Source of the DNA: JAUVHV01 sp964523875 | GTDB taxonomy: Bacteria; Omnitrophota; Gorgyraeia; JABMRG01 | Assembly (NCBI GenBank): GCA_964523875.1 | Contig: CAZGAS010000002.1 | Location: 1 to 64,000, forward strand | Direction of reading: 5' to 3' | Length of the DNA: 64,000 nt | Shown: piece by piece, positions 41,604 to 50,391 of the stretch | How the letters are laid out: every line of letters begins with the position of its first letter | Numbering within the stretch: the stretch's first letter is position 1 | The notes under the pieces: model-generated | Databases searched by the model: none | Told to the model about the DNA's origin: nothing | What the model saw: the letters and a program-made list of their open reading frames with translations, nothing else | Program-made: the position numbers and the translations under genes

Positions 41604-42281
41604 ATGGATAAACAATACAAGCCAAGAATAAAAAGCCCCACAAGTGGAATAGGCGGTATATTAGTAGCTCCGTCAATATTGGCCGCGGATTTTAGTGATC
41701 TTGGCAACGAGATCAGGCGTGTTGAAAAAGCAGGCGCGGACTGGATCCACGTAGATGTTATGGATGGCCATTTCGTACCAAATCTAACCATAGGGGCCCC
41801 TGTTGTTAGGTCGCTTCGAAAACATACAAAACTTACTATAGACAGCCATCTCATGATAGAGAACCCGCAAGAGCATATTGAGGATTTTATAAAAGCTGGC
41901 AGTGATATTATCACAGTCCATGCTGAAGCCGAGTCCAAATTGAAACCGCTGATACGCAATATACAGTCTTACGGCGCAAAGGCAGGCCTCTCTATAAAAC
42001 CAAAGACACCGACATCCGTGATATATAATCTGCTCGATATTGTAGATATGGTAGTTGTTATGACGGTTGAGCCTGGTTTCGGAGGACAGAGTTTTATGCA
42101 GGATATGATGCCGAAGATTCAGGATATAAGGCAACGCTATAAAGGCTATATACAGGTTGATGGAGGCGTAAATGCCCAGACAGGGCAGCAGGCAAAGGCC
42201 GCTGGAGCCAATATATTAGTTGCGGGTACATATCTGTTTAAGGCAACTAATATGAAAGAGGCAATCGCCAGCTTGAGATAG
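41604..42281 (+). CDS. rpe: Ribulose-phosphate 3-epimerase
   Basis: 225 residues. Rpe interconverts ribulose and xylulose 5-phosphates in the pentose phosphate pathway. APSILAADFSDLG, WIHVDVMDGHFVPNLTIG, DSHLMIENP, VMTVEPGFGGQSF and IQVDGGVNAQT are the family motifs and carry the metal and catalytic residues. The N-terminus has about 20 extra residues before the usual APSILAADF. It is 24 bases upstream of the phosphohexomutase gene. Confidence 0.95.
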   Translation: MDKQYKPRIKSPTSGIGGILVAPSILAADFSDLGNEIRRVEKAGADWIHVDVMDGHFVPNLTIGAPVVRSLRKHTKLTIDSHLMIENPQEHIEDFIKAGSDIITVHAEAESKLKPLIRNIQSYGAKAGLSIKPKTPTSVIYNLLDIVDMVVVMTVEPGFGGQSFMQDMMPKIQDIRQRYKGYIQVDGGVNAQTGQQAKAAGANILVAGTYLFKATNMKEAIASLR

Positions 42282-42305
42282 GCAGATAAAGGCAGGGAAG
42301 TGTAT

Positions 42306-43781
42306 ATGGGTATCAGATTTGGTACAGATGGATGGAGAGCGGTCATAGCGAGGGAATTTACTTATGGTAATGTACGAAAGGTTACCCAGGCTATAGCGGA
42401 TTACCTTAACGCACAACCCCGTAAAGCTCCTTCGGAACAACGGGGCAGGCGCGTAACGCACAACCCCGTAAAGCTCCTTCGGAGCAACGGGACAGGCGCA
42501 ATACGATTAATAGTAGGCTATGACAGCAGGTTTATGTCTGAAGTATATGCTAAATTGGCAGCAGAGGTCTTAGCTGCTAACAACATTAGCGTATCTCTTG
42601 TTAATAAGCCAACACCTACGCCAGCTATCTCCCTTGCTATTAAGAGGAAAAAGTTTGATGGCGGTATGATTGTTACAGCTAGTCACAACCCACCTATCTT
42701 TAATGGGATAAAATTCAAGACTTATTTAGCTACATCCGCGGATCAGGATACAACTGGAAAAATAGAAAAACTTATTGGAAAAAATAATCCGAAGATCTTA
42801 GATATAGAAAAAGCAAAAAGCGAGGGCATGGTTGATATGGTAGATGTTGCCGCGGACTATATTGCGTTTATTAGAAGTTTTGTTGATATTGACAGGATAA
42901 GGCAGGCCCGCTCTAAGGTGCTTATCGATTATATGCATGGCGCGGGAACAGGCTATCTGGAGGCTATCCTAGGTAAAATATGGCCTGGCATCGAAAGCAT
43001 TCGAGGAAATGTTGACCCGCTCTTTGGCGGCATTAATCCTGAGCCCATACCGAAAAATCTTGAGTATGCCTCTAAATATATGAAAAAGAATAAATTTGAC
43101 TTAGCTGTTGCCTTAGATGGCGATGCGGATAGAATAGGTGCCTTGCGTCCGGATGGCAGGTTTATAGCGAGCGGGCAGATTATATCCCTTATACTCTTAC
43201 ATTTTATTGAGAACAGGCATTTGTCAGGTGATGTTGCCAAGACTATATCAGGAACAACCTTAATAGAGAGAATATGCAAGAGGTATAACCTTACAATGTT
43301 TGAGACTCCGGTGGGTTTTAAACATATATCAGCGCTTATGCTTAAGGAGAACATCCTGATAGGCGGTGAAGAATCCGGAGGCATAGGTTTCTGCGGATAT
43401 ATACCGGAAAGAGACGGGATGCTTTCCGCGCTCCTGCTTATGGAGATGCTCTCATATAGAAAAAAGAGCATACCTGTGATAATGAGAGATATGGATAGGC
43501 AGTATGGCAGATTTTACTATAGCCGTATTGACATGAAATATCCTGTTAAGAAAGCAGGGCCTCTTATTGACAGGTTAAAACGCAATCCTCCCCGAACCAT
43601 AGCAGGCAAAAAACTTCTACGGCTCAAGGCCTATGATGGTATCAAGTTTATATTAGAAGACTCAAGTTGGTTATTACTTCGTTCTTCAGGAACAGAACCC
43701 CTTATTCGTATCTACGCGGAAGCCGGTAGCGATAAGGGTGTTAACATGCTCCTGGAAAGAGGCAGGAAGATGCTTAAATGA
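42306..43781 (+). CDS. Phosphoglucomutase/phosphomannomutase with repeat insertion
   Basis: 491 residues from ATG 42306, behind AGGGAAG. Alpha-D-phosphohexomutases move phosphate between C1 and C6 of a hexose. The phosphoserine loop VTASHNPP, metal loop DGDADRIGAL, sugar loop GGEESGGIG and phosphate loop RSSGTEPLIRIY are all intact. Between ADYLN and VGYDSRFMSE, where relatives have a short link, about 32 residues are encoded by two tandem copies of a 46-nt palindromic repeat, read in two different frames. The insertion is near a surface loop of domain 1, so activity may survive. It overlaps lepA by four bases. Confidence 0.9.
   Translation: MGIRFGTDGWRAVIAREFTYGNVRKVTQAIADYLNAQPRKAPSEQRGRRVTHNPVKLLRSNGTGAIRLIVGYDSRFMSEVYAKLAAEVLAANNISVSLVNKPTPTPAISLAIKRKKFDGGMIVTASHNPPIFNGIKFKTYLATSADQDTTGKIEKLIGKNNPKILDIEKAKSEGMVDMVDVAADYIAFIRSFVDIDRIRQARSKVLIDYMHGAGTGYLEAILGKIWPGIESIRGNVDPLFGGINPEPIPKNLEYASKYMKKNKFDLAVALDGDADRIGALRPDGRFIASGQIISLILLHFIENRHLSGDVAKTISGTTLIERICKRYNLTMFETPVGFKHISALMLKENILIGGEESGGIGFCGYIPERDGMLSALLLMEMLSYRKKSIPVIMRDMDRQYGRFYYSRIDMKYPVKKAGPLIDRLKRNPPRTIAGKKLLRLKAYDGIKFILEDSSWLLLRSSGTEPLIRIYAEAGSDKGVNMLLERGRKMLK
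42407..42499. repeat. Palindromic repeat, two copies in frame inside a gene
   Basis: Copies at 42407-42452 and 42454-42499 are 46 nt with two differences. Each can fold as CCCCGT...ACGGG with an inner GCTCC-TTC-GGAGC hairpin (perfect in copy 2). The 47-base period is not a multiple of three, so copy 1 reads QPRKAPSEQRGRR and copy 2 HNPVKLLRSNGTG. Neither frame has a stop. Part of the same sequence recurs at 408-421. The situation resembles Rickettsia palindromic elements, but relationship is not claimed. Confidence 0.88.
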
Positions 43782-45571
43782 ATACTGAATATATAAGAAA
43801 CTTTTGCATAATAGCGCATATAGACCATGGTAAATCCACACTTGCTGACAGGATGCTTCAGTTTACATGCGCGATAACAGAGCGTCAGTTCAAAAACCAG
43901 CTTCTTGACAGCATGGACTTAGAGCGAGAGCACGGCATAACCATAAAGGCCTCTGCTGTCCGTTTAAAATATATCGCAAAGAATAAGAAAAAATATACCT
44001 TGAATCTCATCGATACCCCCGGACACGTTGATTTTTCATATGAGGTTTCAAAGTCAATAAGGGCGTGCGAAGGCGCTATACTTCTGGTAGACGCGGCTCA
44101 GGGTGTTCAGGCACAGACCGTAGCGAACCTTTATTTGGCAAAAGAGAATAATCTTGAGATTATACCGGTCATAAACAAAGTAGACCTGCCAAACGCCAGC
44201 ATAGATAAAGTCAAAGCTCAGATACGAGATATGCTTAATATTGACGAAGAGAAGATTATACTTGCCAGCGCGAAAGAAGGTACTGGTACAGAAGAGATAT
44301 TAGAGAGGATTGTTGCACAAGTTCCGCATCCTGAGGGCAACACCAGTAGTCCATTGCAGGCCCTTGTATTTGATTCTCAGTACGATTCATATAAAGGGGT
44401 TATGGTCTATGTTAAGATTGTCAATGGAACGCTAGTTCCGGGAATGAAGGTTCGGTTTATGCAGGATTCAAAGGATTTTGATCTATTGGAAATAGGTGTC
44501 TTTAATCCGGGCATGCATAAGATGTCATCTCTTGAATGTGGTATGGTAGGGTATTTTGCCGCGAATATTAGAAATCCAAAGTATGTTATAGCCGGGGATA
44601 CGGTGACTGACGCGCGATTACCGGCAGCAGCCCTGCTTACTGGTTATAAGAAGGTAAGGCCTCTTGTGTTTTGCGGGGTATATCCTATTAATACCAAAGA
44701 TTTTGAGAGCTTAAGAGACGCTATAGTAAAGTTGCAGCTTTCAGACAGTTCTTTCAGCTCAGAGCAGGAGAGTTCTACATCCATGGGCTATGGTTTTAGG
44801 TGCGGTTTTTTAGGCCTTTTACATATGCAGATTATACAGGAGAGGCTTGAGCGAGAATATGACTTAAATCTTGTCCTTACAACCCCCGGGGTTATCTATA
44901 GGGTAAAAAAGACAGATGGTGAGATACTCGAGATAGAAAACCCGACTAAACTTCCCAGTCCTCATATAATAGAGGAGATCGCGGAGCCATTTGTTGAAGC
45001 AAAGATGATAATACCGGTGGAATCTCTTGGCAATATTATGGAGCTGTCAAAGCAGCGAAGAGGTATTTACATAAGCACTGAATATTTAAGCCCTGAGAGA
45101 GCTAATATTACGTATTTTTTTCCTCTCTCCGAGATTATAACTGATTTTTACGATAAGCTTAAGTCTCTGACACAGGGGTATGGTTCCCTTGATTACGAAT
45201 TTATAGATTACCAGGCTAATGACCTTGTAAGGCTGGATATATTGCTCAATAATGAACTCTGTGATGCCCTATCGTCTATTATTTTTAAGGAGAAAGCTCA
45301 GGCAAAGGGAAGGGCTGTGGCACAAAAGCTCAAAGAGCTTATCCCAAAACAGCTATTCCAGATAGCGATTCAAGCGGCAGTAGGCAATCAGGTAATAGCC
45401 AGAGAGACGGTCCCGGCCTTAAAGAAGAATGTTACCGGAAAATGCTATGGCGGTGATATAACAAGAAAGAGAAAGCTTTGGGCTAAGCAGAAAGAAGGTA
45501 AAAAGAGATTAAAACAGTTTGGCAGAGTTCAGGTACCGCAGGAAGCGTTCTTATCTGTAATGAAAATATGA
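43778..45571 (+). CDS. lepA: Elongation factor 4 (LepA)
   Basis: 597 residues, full length. LepA is a translational GTPase that binds ribosomes and affects initiation and stalled elongation. G1 is AHIDHGKST, G3 DTPGHVDF, G4 NKVDL. EF-G-like domains follow, and the LepA-specific C-terminal domain ends KQKEGKKRLKQFGRVQVPQEAFLS-like (near residues 570-597). It overlaps the mutase by four bases and is followed by lepB after 22 bases, the common lepA-lepB order. Confidence 0.97.
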   Translation: MNTEYIRNFCIIAHIDHGKSTLADRMLQFTCAITERQFKNQLLDSMDLEREHGITIKASAVRLKYIAKNKKKYTLNLIDTPGHVDFSYEVSKSIRACEGAILLVDAAQGVQAQTVANLYLAKENNLEIIPVINKVDLPNASIDKVKAQIRDMLNIDEEKIILASAKEGTGTEEILERIVAQVPHPEGNTSSPLQALVFDSQYDSYKGVMVYVKIVNGTLVPGMKVRFMQDSKDFDLLEIGVFNPGMHKMSSLECGMVGYFAANIRNPKYVIAGDTVTDARLPAAALLTGYKKVRPLVFCGVYPINTKDFESLRDAIVKLQLSDSSFSSEQESSTSMGYGFRCGFLGLLHMQIIQERLEREYDLNLVLTTPGVIYRVKKTDGEILEIENPTKLPSPHIIEEIAEPFVEAKMIIPVESLGNIMELSKQRRGIYISTEYLSPERANITYFFPLSEIITDFYDKLKSLTQGYGSLDYEFIDYQANDLVRLDILLNNELCDALSSIIFKEKAQAKGRAVAQKLKELIPKQLFQIAIQAAVGNQVIARETVPALKKNVTGKCYGGDITRKRKLWAKQKEGKKRLKQFGRVQVPQEAFLSVMKI

Positions 45572-45593
45572 TCCTAAAAAGGAGGATACGCAT

Positions 45594-46163
45594 TTGGATA
45601 TTAAATTTTACTTAAGAAACATATTTAAGTCGATATTTAACCGTGAAAACGTAGAGGTTGTTGTAACGGCGGTTATATTAGCGCTTATTATCAGGACATT
45701 TGTTGTTCAGGCTTTTAAGATACCTACAGGGTCAATGAGGCCAACGCTTATTGAAGGAGACAGAATATTGGTAAATAAGTTTATTTATAGATTTAAGGCG
45801 CCTCTCCGTGGAGATATAATAGTATTTAAGTATCCGGAAGACACAAAAAAAGATTTTATAAAAAGGCTTATCGCGATTGGAGGCGAAACAGTCCGTATTA
45901 TAGATGGCAATATATGGGTTGATGGCGTACTGATAGAAGAGCAGAAAAAGATACGCCAAACCTATTACTATAATAAGCCCGGTACGCCTTATGGTGAGGA
46001 AGATATGACGATTAAGGTGCCGGATGATAACTTTTTTGTGCTTGGTGATAATAGCGCTTCTTCACGGGATAGCAGGTATTGGGGGTTTGTCCCAAAGAAG
46101 TATCTTGTAGGAAAGGCGTTTTTGCTGTACTGGCCATTAACAAGAATAAGGATACTGGAATGA
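45594..46163 (+). CDS. lepB: Signal peptidase I
   Basis: 189 residues from a TTG at 45594, with AAAGGAGGA upstream. It cleaves signal peptides of exported proteins at the outer face of the inner membrane. One N-terminal membrane segment (VVVTAVILALIIRTFVV) precedes the catalytic serine S47 in PTGSMRPTL and the general-base lysine K90 in KDFIKRLIAIGGE. GDNSASSRDSRYWG completes the family pattern. The stop codon lies inside a 14-bp hairpin (46157-46187), so the terminator overlaps the last codons. Confidence 0.95.
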   Translation: MDIKFYLRNIFKSIFNRENVEVVVTAVILALIIRTFVVQAFKIPTGSMRPTLIEGDRILVNKFIYRFKAPLRGDIIVFKYPEDTKKDFIKRLIAIGGETVRIIDGNIWVDGVLIEEQKKIRQTYYYNKPGTPYGEEDMTIKVPDDNFFVLGDNSASSRDSRYWGFVPKKYLVGKAFLLYWPLTRIRILE

Positions 46164-46187
46164 AAACTAGGGACTAGTTTTCATTCC
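46157..46187 (+). terminator. 14-bp hairpin spanning the lepB stop codon
   Basis: 46157-46170 and 46174-46187 are perfect inverted repeats with a GGA loop; the stem starts GGAATGAAAACTAG. The lepB TGA (46161-46163) is inside the left arm. TAGTTTTATATT follows, a modest T-rich tract. It probably ends the rpe-lepB transcript, or protects its 3' end. Confidence 0.65.
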
Positions 46188-46218
46188 TAGTTTTATATTA
46201 CGAAAGGAGAGTAATGCC

Positions 46219-47046
46219 ATGAAGAAGATAGCCTGGTTTTTTACGCTGCTATTTACAGGGATATGTTTTTTTGCAAGTCCAGCGCTCGCTTATAAGCCGC
46301 GTGTAACAGTATATGGATTTGAGACAAAGGCATCAAGTGGGTTCTGGCATGATGCTAAGTGGGATGTTGGTACTGGTATGGGTGAGATGCTTTCTGACGC
46401 GCTTGTGAATACGGGTAAGTTTGATGTCGTGGAAAGAATGAATTTAAGTGATATTACAACGGAGCAGGATCTTGTTACAGGAGGCAGAGTATCAACCGCG
46501 ACAGGCGCGAAGACGGGTGGCATGAAAGGCGCTGAATATATTGTGCGTGGAACGATTACGGAATTTACGTATAAAGAATCAGGAGGCGGGTTAGGCCTTA
46601 CGATTAAAGGTTTTAACCTGGGTGGCCAGACATCAGAGGCCCATATTGGTGGGATTATAAGGATATATGACGCTACTACCGGCGAGATATATGGTTCAAA
46701 AAGATTTGAAAAAAAAGTCCCTGCTTCGGGTCTTACAGTAGGTTATTACAATAAAGGCATAGGAGGCACAATAGGTGGTTTTAAAAAGACACCTCTAGGT
46801 AAGGCTGCACATTTTGCTATCGCGGATATGGTTGATTATATATCCGAGAAGATACCAGCAGAGCCCAAGGCCGCGGATGTTATTGATCAGAGATGCCCGC
46901 AATGTGGAACAGAGATTACTCCTGGTATGCAATTTTGCCCAAATTGCGGCCTACAGATCAAAGATGTTAAATGCCCTGAATGCGGTAAGGACCTGCCTGC
47001 CGGAACAAATTTTTGCCCGTTTTGCGGAGCAAAGGTCAGCAAATAA
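46219..47046 (+). CDS. Exported CsgG-like protein with C-terminal double zinc ribbon
   Basis: 275 residues. A signal peptide ends ASPALA, cleaved before Y25. The mature domain (VTVYGFETKASSGFW, VGTGMGEMLSDALVNTGKFDVVERMNL, AEYIVRGTITEF) matches the CsgG/HfaB fold, whose known members form outer-membrane secretion channels or bind envelope proteins. From about residue 225 come four CxxC knuckles (CPQCG, CPNCG, CPECG, CPFCG), a double zinc ribbon usually found in cytoplasmic proteins. The combination on an exported protein is unusual. No CsgA-like or other curli gene is near. It has AAAGGAGAG upstream and follows a hairpin, so it is probably its own unit. Confidence 0.8.
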   Translation: MKKIAWFFTLLFTGICFFASPALAYKPRVTVYGFETKASSGFWHDAKWDVGTGMGEMLSDALVNTGKFDVVERMNLSDITTEQDLVTGGRVSTATGAKTGGMKGAEYIVRGTITEFTYKESGGGLGLTIKGFNLGGQTSEAHIGGIIRIYDATTGEIYGSKRFEKKVPASGLTVGYYNKGIGGTIGGFKKTPLGKAAHFAIADMVDYISEKIPAEPKAADVIDQRCPQCGTEITPGMQFCPNCGLQIKDVKCPECGKDLPAGTNFCPFCGAKVSK

Positions 47047-47107
47047 CATAAATAATTTAGGGCTATTGCGTAAACCGGAAACCGTGAACAACCAAAAATC
47101 GAAAAAC

Positions 47108-47659
47108 ATGGGCCTGGCAAATAAAATAACTATAGCAAGAATACTCTTAGTGCCATTTCTCTTGACTTCACTCTTTTATTACAAGGCAGAGTATGATTTT
47201 TTGAGGTTTGTAGCATTGGGGATATTCTTTGTCTGCGTGCTTACAGACGCTATCGATGGTTATGTGGCAAGGAGGTTCTTCCAGAAGACAGAGCTTGGTA
47301 AGATTCTTGACCCACTAGCTGATAAGCTTTTGATATTGACTGCGTTTTTGTGCCTTTCAATGTTAGGACATATACCCGCTGCTTCCAGGATACCACCATG
47401 GCTTACAATTATTGTTTTCAGCAGAGACGCTATTATATTGTTAGGATCGGGGATTATCCTTATTCTTTTTAAGGATATTGATATAAAACCTTCCGCGACA
47501 GGCAAGGTTACTACTTTTTTTCAGATGGCGACAGTCATTGTATCACTACTACAAAGTCCGTATAGACATATATTCTGGTGGGTCAGCGCAGTCTTGACAA
47601 TCGCATCATGCCTTGATTATGTCTGGCGTGGCAGTAAGGTTTTAAATGAGTCACATTGA
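47108..47659 (+). CDS. pgsA: CDP-diacylglycerol-glycerol-3-phosphate phosphatidyltransferase
   Basis: 183 residues from ATG 47108; an in-frame GTG at 47084 would add eight residues. The complete CDP-alcohol transferase signature is present: DGYVARRFFQKTELGKILDPLADK, i.e. DGxxARx8Gx3Dx3D, with several membrane segments. It makes phosphatidylglycerol phosphate. Compared with the family member at 17394, this one has the textbook motif. The 60-base gap upstream contains AAACCGGAAACCG-type repeat sequence. It overlaps der by 14 bases. Confidence 0.88.
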   Translation: MGLANKITIARILLVPFLLTSLFYYKAEYDFLRFVALGIFFVCVLTDAIDGYVARRFFQKTELGKILDPLADKLLILTAFLCLSMLGHIPAASRIPPWLTIIVFSRDAIILLGSGIILILFKDIDIKPSATGKVTTFFQMATVIVSLLQSPYRHIFWWVSAVLTIASCLDYVWRGSKVLNESH

Positions 47660-49016
47660 GCACACAAGAAACCTTCCAAAGATAGCTATAATCGGCAGGC
47701 CTAACGTGGGCAAGTCTTCTCTATTCAACCGTATGCTTAAACAGAGAAAAGCTATAGTTGAATCTGTTGCCGGTGTTACGCGGGACCGCCTTTACGCTCC
47801 TGTTAATCTAAATAAACAGGAATTTCTAATTATAGATACCGGGGGCATTACATCAAAGTCAGCTGAGCCCATTGAAAAGCTTGTATATAAACAGAGCAGG
47901 GAAGCGATAGAGGAGGCCGATGCTGTAATTTTCGTCGCTGATATAAAGGCAGGCCTTACATACCAGGACCAGCATATAGCCGATATACTAAAAAGATTAA
48001 ACGCGAAGACCTTCCTTGTTGTTAACAAGGTTGACGATAAGAAATTTAGTAATGATGCTTTTGATTTTTACCGGCTCGGGCTAGGTATGCCTTATGCAAT
48101 ATCTGTTTTACATCGTGCTGGCCTGAATAAGCTCTATAGCGATATCTCAGCGTATATCATAGAATATAATAAGAATTCTAAGAGCCGCCCTATAGCCAGT
48201 AAAAAGAACCAGTCAGAAGAGATAAAAATCGCGGTAATTGGTAAACCCAATGTTGGTAAATCATCGTTTATCAACTGTATCCTTGATAAAGAGAGGCTGT
48301 TGGTTGATGATCGTCCAGGTACAACCAGAGATTCTGTTGACATAACCTTAAAAAGAGGTAAACAGATACTTGTTATATCTGATACAGCGGGAATGCGCCA
48401 TAAGAAAAAAATTAAGGATGTTGTTGAGATATTTAGCCTCTCCAGGACAAAAGAAGCTATTAAGCATTCTGACACGGCCCTGATAATGATAGACGCGGAT
48501 AAAGGCCTTTGCCGGGAGGATATTGCTGTTTTGGAATACGCTATAAGAGAAGGCAGGGGCTGCACGCTTCTTGTCAATAAATGGGATATTATCAATGATG
48601 CTGACACGCAGTCATATAAACAAGGCTTGGTTTTTAAATATAGGCCAATTGAATGGATGCAGGTACTTTTTACCTCCTGTAAAAATAAACGTAATATTAT
48701 TAAAGCGTTAGATGCTGCCTGTGAGCTGAAAAAAAAGTCGCAGGTTCTTATAACCACTCCCCGTGTAAATAAATTTTTCGAAGGAATACAAAAAGCCACT
48801 CCCCATGTTTCGCAAAAAAGCGCGAGGCCAAAGATATTTTATGCTACCCAGACACATACAGCGCCGCCAGAGTTTACATTATTCTGTACAAACCCTAAGC
48901 TTATAAAGAGAGAATATATAAGATTTATTGAACGCCAGCTAAGGAAAGAGTTTGGCTTTGAGGGCATTCCTGTCAGTTTTCGGCTGCGCCCGAGGAATAC
49001 AGAGAAGAAGCGATAG
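47646..49016 (+). CDS. der: Ribosome-associated GTPase Der (EngA)
   Basis: 456 residues with two GTPase domains in tandem, unique to Der. It is needed for maturation of the 50S subunit. The first domain has IIGRPNVGKSSLFN and DTGGI, the second VIGKPNVGKSSFIN, DTAGMRHKKKI and NKWD. A KH-like domain fills the C-terminal 110 residues. The gene begins within pgsA. plsY follows after 31 bases, a common arrangement. Confidence 0.97.
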   Translation: MSHIEHTRNLPKIAIIGRPNVGKSSLFNRMLKQRKAIVESVAGVTRDRLYAPVNLNKQEFLIIDTGGITSKSAEPIEKLVYKQSREAIEEADAVIFVADIKAGLTYQDQHIADILKRLNAKTFLVVNKVDDKKFSNDAFDFYRLGLGMPYAISVLHRAGLNKLYSDISAYIIEYNKNSKSRPIASKKNQSEEIKIAVIGKPNVGKSSFINCILDKERLLVDDRPGTTRDSVDITLKRGKQILVISDTAGMRHKKKIKDVVEIFSLSRTKEAIKHSDTALIMIDADKGLCREDIAVLEYAIREGRGCTLLVNKWDIINDADTQSYKQGLVFKYRPIEWMQVLFTSCKNKRNIIKALDAACELKKKSQVLITTPRVNKFFEGIQKATPHVSQKSARPKIFYATQTHTAPPEFTLFCTNPKLIKREYIRFIERQLRKEFGFEGIPVSFRLRPRNTEKKR

Positions 49017-49047
49017 ATATGTTAAACAGAGTAACCGGAGGTAGAAG

Positions 49048-49671
49048 ATGCCAAGTATGATTTTTGGTATAATTGTATCGTATCTTATTGGTGCAATACC
49101 TTTTAGCTACATACTAGGAAAACTATGTAAGGGGATAGATATAAGAGAATATGGCAGTGGTAATGTTGGTGCGACCAATCTTATCAGGAACGCGGGTAAA
49201 CTGCCGGGGATTACCGCGTTTTTGCTGGATGTATCAAAAGGTTTAGTAGCAGTAGTGGTTGTAGCGGGTATCTTTTACAGGCCAGTCCCCTTGCTCAGCT
49301 TACCATTATTTAAAATTATTCTTGGCCTTGCTGCTGTGTCCGGACATATCTGGACACTCTTTCTTAAGTTTAGGGGTGGCAAAGGAGTGGCTACCGTGAT
49401 AGGCGTTTTTCTGGGGCTTGTACCATTGGCAATGATATTTTCTCTATGTGTATGGGGTCTATTCGCTATTGTCTTTAGATATGTATCGCTTAGCTCCATC
49501 ATGATGGCGATAAGCCTTCCCGTGGTAATATTTATTTTGCATGAACCTAATGAGTACATCTTACTTGCGTCTCTACTGAGCGCATTTATTATTTATACGC
49601 ACCGCACGAATATCTCCCGCCTTTTTAATGGTACAGAGTATAAGATAGGGCAACGGTTGGGCAGAGATTAG
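49048..49671 (+). CDS. plsY: Acyl-phosphate:glycerol-3-phosphate acyltransferase
   Basis: 207 residues, a membrane protein with five or so hydrophobic segments. PlsY transfers acyl groups from acyl-phosphate to glycerol-3-phosphate, the first step of phospholipid synthesis. SGNVGATNLIRNAGK, FRGGKGVATVIGVFLG and the final THRTNISRLFNGTEYKIG are the three conserved loops. gpsA, which supplies glycerol-3-phosphate, lies three genes further on. Confidence 0.95.
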   Translation: MPSMIFGIIVSYLIGAIPFSYILGKLCKGIDIREYGSGNVGATNLIRNAGKLPGITAFLLDVSKGLVAVVVVAGIFYRPVPLLSLPLFKIILGLAAVSGHIWTLFLKFRGGKGVATVIGVFLGLVPLAMIFSLCVWGLFAIVFRYVSLSSIMMAISLPVVIFILHEPNEYILLASLLSAFIIYTHRTNISRLFNGTEYKIGQRLGRD

Positions 49672-49807
49672 AGCATTAAGAATTAAGTATTAAAAAGAAC
49701 GAAGAGCTCGCTAAGGACTTATTGTTAGAAACTTAATGCTTCATGCCTAATAATTTTATTTTATATGGAAAAACCGGGAATATCTTTATTTCTTAAGGGT
49801 TGTATAT
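49672..49807. other. Intergenic region with inverted GCATTAAG repeat
   Basis: GCATTAAG shortly after the plsY stop and CTTAATGC about 55 bases later are inverted copies, with further AATTAAG-like partial repeats between. No clear T-run follows and no convincing promoter for the sigma-factor gene was found, although one should lie here. Confidence 0.4.
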
Positions 49808-50386
49808 ATGGAAGTTGAGAATATTGTAATACGTGCTCAGGAAGGCGATAGAGAGGCCTTTGATGAGTTGTATAGCGAATACAAGAGGCCCATATTAAAT
49901 TATTTGTACAGGTTCATTGGCAACCGTCATTGTGCAGAGGAGCTTACGCAGGAGACATTTATCAGGGCGTATATCAATCTACATAGGTATGAGCCCAGGG
50001 CAAAGTTTTCATCATGGCTCTATAAGATAGCAGGTAACCTGGCAAGAAATTTTTTACGACACGCCTCTTACGATAAAAGAGTCAGGCCTGTTAAGGTGGA
50101 TCCTTATGCCACCGGAGAGTTTTTACTTACTGAAAATATTGGGACCCGGGAGAGAGGCCCTGCTGAACGCGCGCAGGCAAAAGAGACAAAAGCACTTATT
50201 CAGCAGGCGATAGATCACTTGCCAGCTCATTTAAAAGAAGCAGTTATCTTGTGTGACATACAAGAACTATCATACGAAGCTGCCGCAAAGATAATGAAAT
50301 GCAGGCCCATGACAGTTGGCTCGCGCCTATGGCGCGGAAGAAAAAAGCTAGCGGAGCTACTGAATTATATTAAAAATGGGGAATAA
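49808..50386 (+). CDS. ECF-type RNA polymerase sigma factor
   Basis: 192 residues, two-domain sigma-70 family of the extracytoplasmic-function group. Region 2 (GDREAFDELYSEYKRPILNYLYRFI, then AEELTQETFIRAYINLHRYEPRAKFSSWLYKIAGNLARN) binds the -10 element. Region 4 (HLPAHLKEAVILCDIQELSYEAAAKIMKCRPMTVGSRLWRGRKKL) is a helix-turn-helix for the -35. Five bases downstream is a gene with an anti-sigma zinc finger, so the pair probably forms a sigma/anti-sigma switch. The stimulus is unknown. Confidence 0.9.
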   Translation: MEVENIVIRAQEGDREAFDELYSEYKRPILNYLYRFIGNRHCAEELTQETFIRAYINLHRYEPRAKFSSWLYKIAGNLARNFLRHASYDKRVRPVKVDPYATGEFLLTENIGTRERGPAERAQAKETKALIQQAIDHLPAHLKEAVILCDIQELSYEAAAKIMKCRPMTVGSRLWRGRKKLAELLNYIKNGE

Positions 50387-50391
50387 CTAAG

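Noticed and set aside
46814..47107. Long N-terminal extension of the second PgsA
   Set aside because: It lies in another frame of the CsgG-like gene and reads its zinc-ribbon codons out of frame; the family starts at MGLANKITIARI.
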